From: Burkholderiales bacterium
GTDB taxonomy: Bacteria > Pseudomonadota > Gammaproteobacteria > Burkholderiales > Burkholderiaceae_C
NCBI GenBank assembly: GCA_013205525.1
Contig: JABMMR010000064.1
Span: 1 to 13,467 of the forward strand
DNA length: 13,467 nucleotides
Direction: 5' to 3'
The position numbers and the translations under genes were made by a program. The notes below the pieces were generated by a model. It had not been told where the DNA came from and searched no databases. It saw only the letters and a list, made by a program, of their open reading frames with translations. Of this stretch, positions 7,489 through 13,467 are shown piece after piece; the first letter of the stretch is position 1, and each line of letters opens with the position of its first letter.

Positions 7489-9164
7489 GCGCGTGCTGCC
7501 TTGGGCTTGGGTAGGGCTTGGGCCATGGCTTGCAGCATTTCGCGGGCGTGGGCATGGGTGGTGTCCGACAGCCGCTCACCACCCAACATGCGGGCAATTT
7601 CTGCCACCCGTTGCTCACCCGCAGCAGGCGTGACCACACTGGCCGCACCCGACTTGTCGACGTGTTTGGATACCACCCAGTGGTGGTCTGCACATGCGGC
7701 GACTTGGGGCAAATGGGTGACCGCCAGCACCTGACGGTCTTTGCCCAGTTGTTTCATCAGGCGGCCCACGGTTTCGGCGACAGCGCCACCCACACCGGCA
7801 TCAACCTCGTCAAAAATAAGGGTTTGCGCCGTTCCCAATTGGCTGGTGGTGACGGCAATCGCCAAAGCAATGCGAGAAAGTTCGCCACCAGAGGCCACTT
7901 TGCCTACAGGTCTGGGCGTGCTGCCGGCATGTCCGGCGACCAAAAACTGCACTTCCTCCAAGCCATGGCTAGCAGGTTCATCCAGGGCCTGCAATTGCAC
8001 TTGAAATTGACCGCCTTGCATGCCGAGGTTTTGCATGGCTTGGGTGATGCTAGTCGCCAGCTTGGGCGCAGATTTTTGACGCGCTTGCGATCTTTTGCGG
8101 GCTTCCATCATGAAGGCATTTTTGGCTTTTAGCTCAGCAGCCTCAATGGCGGCCAAATCGGCTGCAGCGTCGAGCTTGGTGAGCTCTTGCTGCCAGCCCA
8201 AGTAAAGCGCTGGGAGCTCTTGGGGCGTACGTTTGTAGCGGCGCGACAAAGCCACCCACAAACCCATGCGGGCATCGACTTCGGCCAAGCCTTGGGGGTC
8301 TAGGTCGGTGCGGCGCAACCAAGCTTGCAGGCTGTGGGCTGCGTCTTCGGCTTGTGCCAGCGCAGAGCTGAGTTGGTCGGCCAGTTGTTGGAATTGGGTT
8401 TCGATACTGGACTGCTCTTGCAAGGCTTTGACAGCTTGAGCCAGATGGCTGTGCGCTGCGTCTTCCTCTTGCAAATGCGTCAATGCGCTCTGGGCTGCGT
8501 CCATCAGCGACTGGGCGTGCGATAAGCGGGTGTGCTGGGCGTTGAGGTTGTCCCATTCATCGTTGCCAGGCGAGAGTTTGTCGACTTCACTGATTTGCCA
8601 ACTCAAACGCTCGCGCTCTTGTTGCAACTGGTCTTGCGCCGCGCGTGCGTGTTCTAAGTTTTGCAAGCTCTGGCGCCAGTCGTTCCACAGAGTTTGCAAA
8701 GCCTGTGCAGGTATTTGCGCATAAGCGTCTAGCAATTCGCGAACAGCGCTGGGGCGGGTGAGGCTTTGCCAAGCATGTTGGCCGTGGATGTCTAGCAGTT
8801 GGTCGCCGATTTCGCGCAACTGTGTGGCAGTGGCGGGACTGCCGTTGATCCAAGCGCGGCTTTTGCCTTGCGCATCGATGCTGCGTTTGAGCAGCAAGTC
8901 TTCAGCTGCTTCAAAACCATTGTCTTGCAGCCAAGCTTGCAAATGCACGGGGGTGGAGAATTCAGCGCACAACTCGCTGCGCGCCGCGCCTTCACGCACC
9001 ACGCTGGCTTCGGCACGCGCACCCAGCACCAATTGAAGGGCATCGATCAATATAGATTTACCCGCGCCGGTTTCGCCACTGAGCACGGTAAAGCCAGCGC
9101 CAAACTCGAGCTCGAGTTGGCGCACGATGACAAAGTCACGCAGGCTGATGCGTTGCAAGCTCAT
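7485..9164 (-). CDS. recN: DNA repair protein RecN (SMC-like ATPase)
   Basis: Cytosolic SMC-family ATPase that acts early at double-strand breaks and helps RecA-dependent recombination. Length 559 residues, typical. Visible: Walker A GETGAGKS at 30-37 after the conserved start [13 protein letters not shown]; a central antiparallel coiled-coil region (about 155-370, rich in Ala, Gln, Glu and Leu); the ABC signature [12 protein letters not shown] from 425; Walker [14 protein letters not shown] from 448 with Asp452-Glu453; and the switch histidine in [13 protein letters not shown] from 483. The ATG overlaps the nadK TGA by four bases, and a GAGG Shine-Dalgarno lies about 7 bases upstream inside nadK. 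I found no LexA-like palindrome near its start. Confidence 0.98.
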   Translation of the reverse strand: MSLQRISLRDFVIVRQLELEFGAGFTVLSGETGAGKSILIDALQLVLGARAEASVVREGAARSELCAEFSTPVHLQAWLQDNGFEAAEDLLLKRSIDAQGKSRAWINGSPATATQLREIGDQLLDIHGQHAWQSLTRPSAVRELLDAYAQIPAQALQTLWNDWRQSLQNLEHARAAQDQLQQERERLSWQISEVDKLSPGNDEWDNLNAQHTRLSHAQSLMDAAQSALTHLQEEDAAHSHLAQAVKALQEQSSIETQFQQLADQLSSALAQAEDAAHSLQAWLRRTDLDPQGLAEVDARMGLWVALSRRYKRTPQELPALYLGWQQELTKLDAAADLAAIEAAELKAKNAFMMEARKRSQARQKSAPKLATSITQAMQNLGMQGGQFQVQLQALDEPASHGLEEVQFLVAGHAGSTPRPVGKVASGGELSRIALAIAVTTSQLGTAQTLIFDEVDAGVGGAVAETVGRLMKQLGKDRQVLAVTHLPQVAACADHHWVVSKHVDKSGAASVVTPAAGEQRVAEIARMLGGERLSDTTHAHAREMLQAMAQALPKPKAARA

Positions 9165-10060
9165 GAACCACCCTCATTCCAATGCAGTTTATGGCGCAGT
9201 GTGTCAAAGTAATTCCAACCTTTGGGGTGAAGGAAGACCGCATGATGCGGTGATTTACGCACCAAGACCTTGTCACCTATGAGCATAGAGGCCATCGATT
9301 GCATATCGAAATTGGCGCTGGCGTCGCGCCCCGCCACCAACTCGATCATGATTTCTTCATGATCGGCCAAAACCAAGGGGCGGTTGGAGAAAGTGTGGGG
9401 CGCAATCGGCACCATCAGCAAACCCCCCAAAGAGGGTTGCAGCAAAGGCCCACCCGCCGACAGTGAGTAAGCCGTCGAGCCGGTCGGTGTAGAGATGATC
9501 AGGCCGTCAGCGCGTTGGTTGGCCACAAAATGCCCATCAACCGATACGCGCAATTCGACCATGCCAGAAGTGGCACCTCGGTTAATCACCACATCGTTTA
9601 AGGCCAGCGCATCAAACACGCAATCGGGGCCGCGCCACACTTGGGCATGCAACATGATGCGGCGGTCTTCCTCATATTGGCCTTGCAACATGGGCTCTAA
9701 GCTGGCTTGCATGTGTTCCAAGGGAATATCGGTGATGAAGCCCAATCTGCCTTGGTTGATCCCAATTAAGGGAATGCCATGGGGGGCCAGTTGCCTGCCA
9801 TAGCCCAGCATGGTGCCGTCGCCGCCCAACACCAAGGCCAGGTCACATTCCCGCGCAATGCCTGCCACATCCATCACGGGGCAAGACTGTGCGCCCAAAT
9901 GCGCAGCGGTTTCTTGTTCCACCACCACTTCGCAGCCTTGACGGTGTAAAAAATCCACCAAGGAGGCCAATATCTGCTTGCCCATCGCGGCAGTGCTGCT
10001 GGGATTGGCAGAGGCGTGGGATTTACCAATAACGGCGATTTGGCCAAACTTAGGGTTCAT
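9161..10060 (-). CDS. nadK: NAD kinase
   Basis: Phosphorylates NAD with ATP (or polyphosphate) to give NADP. From the ATG at 10060 it has 299 residues, matching the family. Visible: [10 protein letters not shown] at 77-85 with the GGDG catalytic motif, GINQGRLGF at 100-108, the NAD-binding [10 protein letters not shown] at 153-162 and the glycine-rich [17 protein letters not shown] at 189-205. An upstream in-frame ATG at 10132 would add 24 residues that overlap the first codons of divergent hrcA; I reject it because NadK proteins start just before the QIAVIGK strand. No strong Shine-Dalgarno is seen. nadK is first of a three-gene chain with recN and rapZ, joined by ATGA overlaps. Confidence 0.97.
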   Translation of the reverse strand: MNPKFGQIAVIGKSHASANPSSTAAMGKQILASLVDFLHRQGCEVVVEQETAAHLGAQSCPVMDVAGIARECDLALVLGGDGTMLGYGRQLAPHGIPLIGINQGRLGFITDIPLEHMQASLEPMLQGQYEEDRRIMLHAQVWRGPDCVFDALALNDVVINRGATSGMVELRVSVDGHFVANQRADGLIISTPTGSTAYSLSAGGPLLQPSLGGLLMVPIAPHTFSNRPLVLADHEEIMIELVAGRDASANFDMQSMASMLIGDKVLVRKSPHHAVFLHPKGWNYFDTLRHKLHWNEGGS

Positions 10061-10083
10061 AAGCCAAATTACATCATTAAAAT
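10056..10083 (+). promoter_or_regulatory. Candidate sigma70-type promoter of hrcA
   Basis: TTCATA (10056-10061, 4 of 6 matches to TTGACA) and TAAAAT (10078-10083, 5 of 6 matches to TATAAT) are spaced 16 bases apart. This would give a leader of about 11 bases before the hrcA ATG. It overlaps the nadK start codon. Weak consensus; proposed by eye. Confidence 0.3.
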
Positions 10084-10089
10084 GCCTCA

Positions 10090-10095
10090 AAAGGA
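10090..10095 (+). promoter_or_regulatory. Ribosome binding site deciding the hrcA start
   Basis: AAAGGA lies 5 bases before the ATG at 10101. The other in-frame ATG at 10095 overlaps this site and so is unlikely to be the start. Confidence 0.75.
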
Positions 10096-10100
10096 TGACC

Positions 10101-11108
10101 ATGCTGGACGATCGCGCCAAGTTGTTGCTCAAGACCCTGGTAGAGCGCTATATCGCTGACGGTCAACCTGTGGGTTCGCGCACCTTATCTCGCGCCAATG
10201 GCATTGAACTCTCGCCCGCGACTGTGCGCAATGTCATGGCCGACCTAGAGGAAATGGGCTTGATTGTCAGTCCCCACACTTCGGCGGGGCGCATTCCCAC
10301 GGCGCGCGGCTACCGTATATTTGTCGACACCATGCTGACATTTGACCGCCAACAGTTGCAGGCTCCCAGTTTGGTGGCGGAGCAGCCGCAAAAAGTCATC
10401 ACCAGTGCCGCGCAGTTGCTGTCGAATTTGTCCAATTTTGTGGGCGTGGTCATGGCGCCTAAGCGCAGTTCGGTGTTTCACCACATAGAGTTTTTAAGGC
10501 TCTCAGATAAACGTGTCTTGGTCATCATCGTGACCCCCGAGGGAGACGTGCAAAACCGTGTGATATTCACAGACGCCGATTTTTCACAAACCCAGTTGGT
10601 TGAAGCCTCCAACTACCTCAACGCCCATTTTTCTGGCATGGCCATCGATCAGGTTCGCGAGCGTTTGCAAGCCGAGGTCGATAGCTTGCGCAGCGAGATC
10701 GCCTCGTTGATGCAAGCCGCAGTGAATTTCAGCTCCGAGGCCTTGGTGCAAAGCGAAGACGAGGTGGTGATCAGTGGAGAGCGCAATTTATTGTCGGTTT
10801 CCGACTTCTCTAGCGACATGGGACAGTTAAGGCGCGCCTTTGATGTGTTCGAACAAAAAGCGCAGTTGATGCGCTTGCTTGATATCTCCTCGCAAGCCGA
10901 GGGTGTGCGAATTTATATTGGTGGCGAAAGCCAGATCGTGCCATTTGAAGACTTGTCGGTGGTCAGCGCTAATTACGAAGTCGATGGTCAGGTGGTGGGC
11001 ACATTGGGGGTCATAGGACCCACACGCATGCCTTATGAGCGCATGATTCAAATTGTGGATATCACCTCTAAATTAATCAGCAATGCACTGAGTCATAAAA
11101 CTAACTGA
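10101..11108 (+). CDS. hrcA: Heat-inducible transcription repressor HrcA
   Basis: Represses class I heat-shock genes (groESL, sometimes dnaK and itself) by binding the CIRCE operator; GroEL keeps it active. The ATG at 10101 gives 335 residues, the family length; the RBS AAGGA supports it over the ATGs at 10095 and 9978. Visible: N-terminal winged helix from residue 1 ([45 protein letters not shown], then [14 protein letters not shown] at 59-72) and the C-terminal HrcA domain ending in [30 protein letters not shown] and a last helix. It is divergent from nadK with 40 bases between starts. There is no CIRCE palindrome in that gap, so self-repression through it looks unlikely. Confidence 0.97.
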   Translation: MLDDRAKLLLKTLVERYIADGQPVGSRTLSRANGIELSPATVRNVMADLEEMGLIVSPHTSAGRIPTARGYRIFVDTMLTFDRQQLQAPSLVAEQPQKVITSAAQLLSNLSNFVGVVMAPKRSSVFHHIEFLRLSDKRVLVIIVTPEGDVQNRVIFTDADFSQTQLVEASNYLNAHFSGMAIDQVRERLQAEVDSLRSEIASLMQAAVNFSSEALVQSEDEVVISGERNLLSVSDFSSDMGQLRRAFDVFEQKAQLMRLLDISSQAEGVRIYIGGESQIVPFEDLSVVSANYEVDGQVVGTLGVIGPTRMPYERMIQIVDITSKLISNALSHKTN

Positions 11109-11263
11109 TTGTTTCAACAAATATTGTTATTTTAGAATTTTTTATTAATCCCAGCATCTGATATTGGGTTAATTTCCATGGGTATGCATGTGAATTGATG
11201 CAAGACTGTGGGTGATCGAGCTTGCCTGTGAAGCACTATATATGTTCACATACAAAGGCAGTC
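11109..11263 (+). promoter_or_regulatory. AT-rich spacer between hrcA and the TerB-like gene, with dyads and a possible promoter
   Basis: This 155-base gap is clearly richer in A and T than its surroundings. Right after the hrcA stop, three alternating half sites occur: TTGTT (11109-11113), AACAA (11116-11120) and TTGTT (11124-11128), followed by a T-rich run to about 11143. It could be a weak terminator of hrcA or an operator. TAGAAT at 11133-11138 is a possible -10 box, with TTGTTT at 11109-11114 as a poor -35 (18-base spacer). Further on, TGCAT (11185-11189) and ATGCA (11198-11202) form a short dyad. No open reading frame of note is present. Confidence 0.35.
11254..11258 (+). promoter_or_regulatory. 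Ribosome binding site deciding the start of the TerB-like gene
   Basis: AAAGG lies 5 bases before the ATG at 11264. The longer reading would begin at a TTG at 11222, which has no such site, so the ATG is preferred. Confidence 0.55.
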
Positions 11264-13429
11264 ATGAACGCCCCCCAGACGACGCTTGATGAAGTTGAGC
11301 AAGACGACCCCATAGAGTTAACCCCATTTTTATCATTGGCGGCGGCCTTGCTTTATATGCTCATGGCCGACGGGGAAATCGACGACCATGAGTCCAGCCA
11401 ATTGCAAGCCGTTATTGGCGGCAACCAAGACGTGCTTGAGTTGGCTTATGAATATGTAGAAACCGTTTCCCTAGACCAGTTCCTCAATGACGCGTTGCCG
11501 GTTCTCAGCAATGAAGACAAGTTGTGCATTTTGTGCAATTTATGCGATTGCTTGCTGGCCGACGGTGTTTGCCAAGCTGTTGAAGAAGAGCTGTTTCAAA
11601 AAATATGCCACTCCTTTGGGTACAGCAAAAAATCATTCTCCACTTACTACAGCGCCATCGCGCTCAAAAATGAAAAATCGTTGCTTGGCCCTTACGAGCC
11701 AACGCAGATCGATGAAAACCTGATTACCCCGCATTTGGCGATGGCCGCTTCTTTGATTTACATGATGTCGGCAGACGGCGATATTGCCGAAGAGGAAATT
11801 GGTCAGTTGCAAGTTGTCATCGGTGAGTTTGAAAATTTGCAAGCGGTGGCCATGAATTATGTGCGCAGCGTCAAGATGAACCAGTTTTGTATAGACGCCA
11901 ATAAATCGATCAGCGCAGATCAAAAATTACTGATCTTGGCCAATGTCTGCGACTCCATGATGTCCGATGGTGTTGTTGCCGACATTGAAAAGCGCCTGTT
12001 TGAAAACATGCTCAAGGCTTTTGATGTCACTGAAAAACAATTCAGCTCTTACTATGCGCCCCTAGAGATCAAGAACTTCAAGCCCTTTGGCTCCGATGAA
12101 GAAGTTAAGTCCTTGCACACCAGAAAAAGGACGCGTAAAAAAGCCAAAGACGATAGTTTTGGCATGAATCTCACGCAAAAGCACAGCAACGCAGCGCACG
12201 GAAAAAGGGAAGCGAACGATGCCGCCAATCAAGGGGACTGGCAAAGCCAAGAAACACATGGGGGCTTGAGCGATATTGTTTCTCGCACCATGCAGGAAAA
12301 CATACAGCAAGTTAATGCAACCTTTGAAGACCCAAAAGATGTGGCGCAAGTCTCGCGCAATGCCACGGAAAAGATTCGACAAGATGTCATGGAAGAAACC
12401 GGCATTGACGCTAATTTACAAAAAGTGCAAGACGCTGCGGGTTTGTCGAATGTTCAAAAAATTGGCGCCAACGGGTTTCAAATCAATCGCCAAGGCATAG
12501 ATTTCTCTGGCTTTGTTTCTGAAGCGCCTATTTTGGTTTCTGATATTCGCGTCGATGATTTACAAAAGAACATCGAGCAAGTGCACGATAAATTGGACCG
12601 TTTCAAACCCAAGGGTGGGGTGAAGTTTGTTTTAGCGCCATTGTTTACACCCAGCCATATCGATTCGGTTGTAACTCCAGTTGAAGTTGAAGTTGAATTT
12701 CAAGTTCAAGCCCCGCCACATTTGCCCAACAGCTGGCCCGAGTTGAACTTCCAGCCTGTTGCGGTCCCCAAATTCACTCGACCGCCTCGAAAACGAATGG
12801 CTGCACCAACAGATGTAAATACCTCAAGCCAAGCCTTAGCAGAGCCTTCGGTTGAGTTATTTGTGCCTGCCGCAACCACAGCCACAACTATTGTTTCAGG
12901 TGCGGCTGAGGGTGTATCCACACGCGCATCAGCAGCAGCCAGACCACGAAATAAAAAATGGTTGAAGTTGTTGGGTGGGTCAACAGTTGCTCTGGTGCTG
13001 CCCTTGGGTGTGTATGCCTACGGCGCACTTTACCCAATGCTCAGCTGTCAGGGCCAAGAGCAGCAGACGCGCCTTTGGAGCACACAAGGTGACGCGAGTT
13101 CGACATCCGCGACCCAGGAAAACCGAGTTGCTCAAACCCATCGAATTGAAATTCGACGTGGCGAGATTTACTTGGATAACCACCGATTCCCTTTGTACAA
13201 AGAGTTGAACCGCGAAAACCACTTTGCAGCTAAAACCCCTGCGGGTTTTCAGGGCAGCTACACCAGCCAAGCTGTTGAGAACATGTCCTATGCATTCGAT
13301 TTCAACACGGCTACGAAAGCGCTGAAAATTTATACCCACTCTTCGGGTCTGCGCTTTATCGATGGCGAGATGGGTCAAATGAAGTTATCTGCTGTTTTTT
13401 CAGGCCAGTGTGAAAAACCTTGGTTCTAG
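11264..13429 (+). CDS. Membrane protein with two tandem TerB-like domains and a periplasmic C-terminal domain, function unknown
   Basis: I do not recognise a characterised homologue. The ATG at 11264 gives 721 residues. Residues about 21-130 and 156-265 are two all-helical copies of a TerB/DjlA-N-like domain: each has an acidic ADG motif (ADGEID at 35-40; ADGDIAEEE at 170-178), a second one (ADG 99-101; SDG 234-236) and ends in FS-x-YY. The copies align without gaps at a 135-residue period, about 45 of 108 residues identical by my hand count. Next come a basic patch (285-297), a long, probably flexible linker with helical stretches (330-450) and a Pro-rich part (480-515). A transmembrane helix at about 569-590 follows ARPRNKKWLK, predicting N-in, C-out. 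The last 100 residues look beta-rich; Cys595 and Cys716 may form a disulfide. It is more AT-rich than its neighbours. TerB domains bind metal and occur in tellurite or stress systems; a role in envelope stress is only a guess. Confidence 0.8.
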   Translation: MNAPQTTLDEVEQDDPIELTPFLSLAAALLYMLMADGEIDDHESSQLQAVIGGNQDVLELAYEYVETVSLDQFLNDALPVLSNEDKLCILCNLCDCLLADGVCQAVEEELFQKICHSFGYSKKSFSTYYSAIALKNEKSLLGPYEPTQIDENLITPHLAMAASLIYMMSADGDIAEEEIGQLQVVIGEFENLQAVAMNYVRSVKMNQFCIDANKSISADQKLLILANVCDSMMSDGVVADIEKRLFENMLKAFDVTEKQFSSYYAPLEIKNFKPFGSDEEVKSLHTRKRTRKKAKDDSFGMNLTQKHSNAAHGKREANDAANQGDWQSQETHGGLSDIVSRTMQENIQQVNATFEDPKDVAQVSRNATEKIRQDVMEETGIDANLQKVQDAAGLSNVQKIGANGFQINRQGIDFSGFVSEAPILVSDIRVDDLQKNIEQVHDKLDRFKPKGGVKFVLAPLFTPSHIDSVVTPVEVEVEFQVQAPPHLPNSWPELNFQPVAVPKFTRPPRKRMAAPTDVNTSSQALAEPSVELFVPAATTATTIVSGAAEGVSTRASAAARPRNKKWLKLLGGSTVALVLPLGVYAYGALYPMLSCQGQEQQTRLWSTQGDASSTSATQENRVAQTHRIEIRRGEIYLDNHRFPLYKELNRENHFAAKTPAGFQGSYTSQAVENMSYAFDFNTATKALKIYTHSSGLRFIDGEMGQMKLSAVFSGQCEKPWF
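11324..12058 (+). repeat. Tandem coding duplication: two TerB-like units, 405-base period
   Basis: The unit at about 11324-11653 is repeated at about 11729-12058. Equivalent residues (Ala35/Ala170, Asp100/Asp235, Tyr128-Tyr129/Tyr263-Tyr264) are all exactly 135 codons apart, with no gaps in the alignment. Conservation is at protein level (roughly 40 percent) and not evident at DNA level, so the duplication is old. Confidence 0.75.
12680..12709 (+). repeat. Short GTTGAA direct repeat and near-perfect palindrome inside the TerB-like gene
   Basis: GTTGAA occurs three times in a row (12680-12697). The last 11 bases of the array (TTGAAGTTGAA, 12687-12697) and TTCAAGTTCAA (12699-12709) are inverted copies with one mismatch around a single central base. 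It encodes alternating Val-Glu/Val-Gln residues, as in a beta strand, so it may be a plain coding effect. Confidence 0.5.
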
Positions 13430-13467
13430 TGCTGTGAGTGCCAGGTCAAGTTTTCTTTGTCTGTCCA

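Noticed and set aside
7518..8132. A 204-codon plus-strand frame opposite recN
   Set aside because: It is antisense to the conserved RecN C-terminal ATPase and carries no recognisable motif or RBS.
9978..10100. Longer HrcA start at 9978 inside nadK
   Set aside because: The extra 41 residues are the antisense of nadK, while the winged-helix start [10 protein letters not shown] with its RBS fits the ATG at 10101.
10061..10132. Longer NadK start at 10132
   Set aside because: The extension is antisense to the first hrcA codons and is absent from the family N-terminus as I know it.
11222..11263. TTG start adding 14 residues to the TerB-like protein
   Set aside because: It is a rare start codon with no Shine-Dalgarno, whereas the ATG at 11264 has AAAGG at 5-base spacing.
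13430..13467. Possible terminator after the TerB-like gene
   Set aside because: The remaining 38 bases show no stable stem followed by a T tract; any terminator would lie beyond the window.
1..13467. Search for CRISPR arrays, insertion sequences, rRNA and toxin-antitoxin pairs
   Set aside because: No regularly spaced direct repeats, transposase motifs, rRNA stretches or small paired genes were seen when reading through the window.

Overview
The window looks like a chromosomal housekeeping segment of a betaproteobacterium of the order Burkholderiales, most likely family Comamonadaceae. The grounds are the protein sequences (Prs, HrcA, NadK and RapZ read like the versions I know from that family), the moderately high GC content, and the gene order lolB-ispE-tRNA-Gln-prs-rplY, which is conserved in beta- and gammaproteobacteria. 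The genus cannot be fixed from the window. I saw no insertion sequence, integrase, CRISPR array or rRNA.

The layout has four blocks of alternating strand. (1) Minus strand, 4742 down to 1: an exported TPR protein, lolB, ispE, tRNA-Gln(UUG), prs, and the first 122 codons of rplY/ctc, which runs off the left edge. This block joins outer-membrane lipoprotein handling, isoprenoid precursor synthesis, PRPP synthesis and a ribosomal protein. (2) Plus strand, 4782-6622: mutM and mutY overlap by 16 bases and encode two of the three arms of the GO (8-oxoguanine) repair system. (3) Minus strand, 10060 down to 6619: nadK, recN and rapZ are chained by 4-base ATGA overlaps. MutY and rapZ converge and their stop codons overlap. 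(4) Plus strand, 10101-13429: hrcA, then an AT-richer spacer of 155 bases, then a 721-residue protein of unknown function.

Both divergent junctions (TPR/mutM and nadK/hrcA) are only about 40 bases long, so each must hold two promoters in very little space. I see no CIRCE operator in front of hrcA and no LexA-like box in front of nadK-recN.

The least ordinary element is the last gene. It encodes two tandem TerB-like helical domains with an exact 135-residue period, a long low-complexity linker, one predicted transmembrane helix and a small periplasmic C-terminal domain with a likely disulfide. It sits behind hrcA, where Comamonadaceae, as I recall, usually carry hemH. It is more AT-rich than its neighbours. 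It is the best candidate here for something undescribed. A second point of interest is the TPR protein, whose position next to lolB-ispE-prs matches that of Pseudomonas LbcA (adaptor of the CtpA protease) but which lacks a lipobox.
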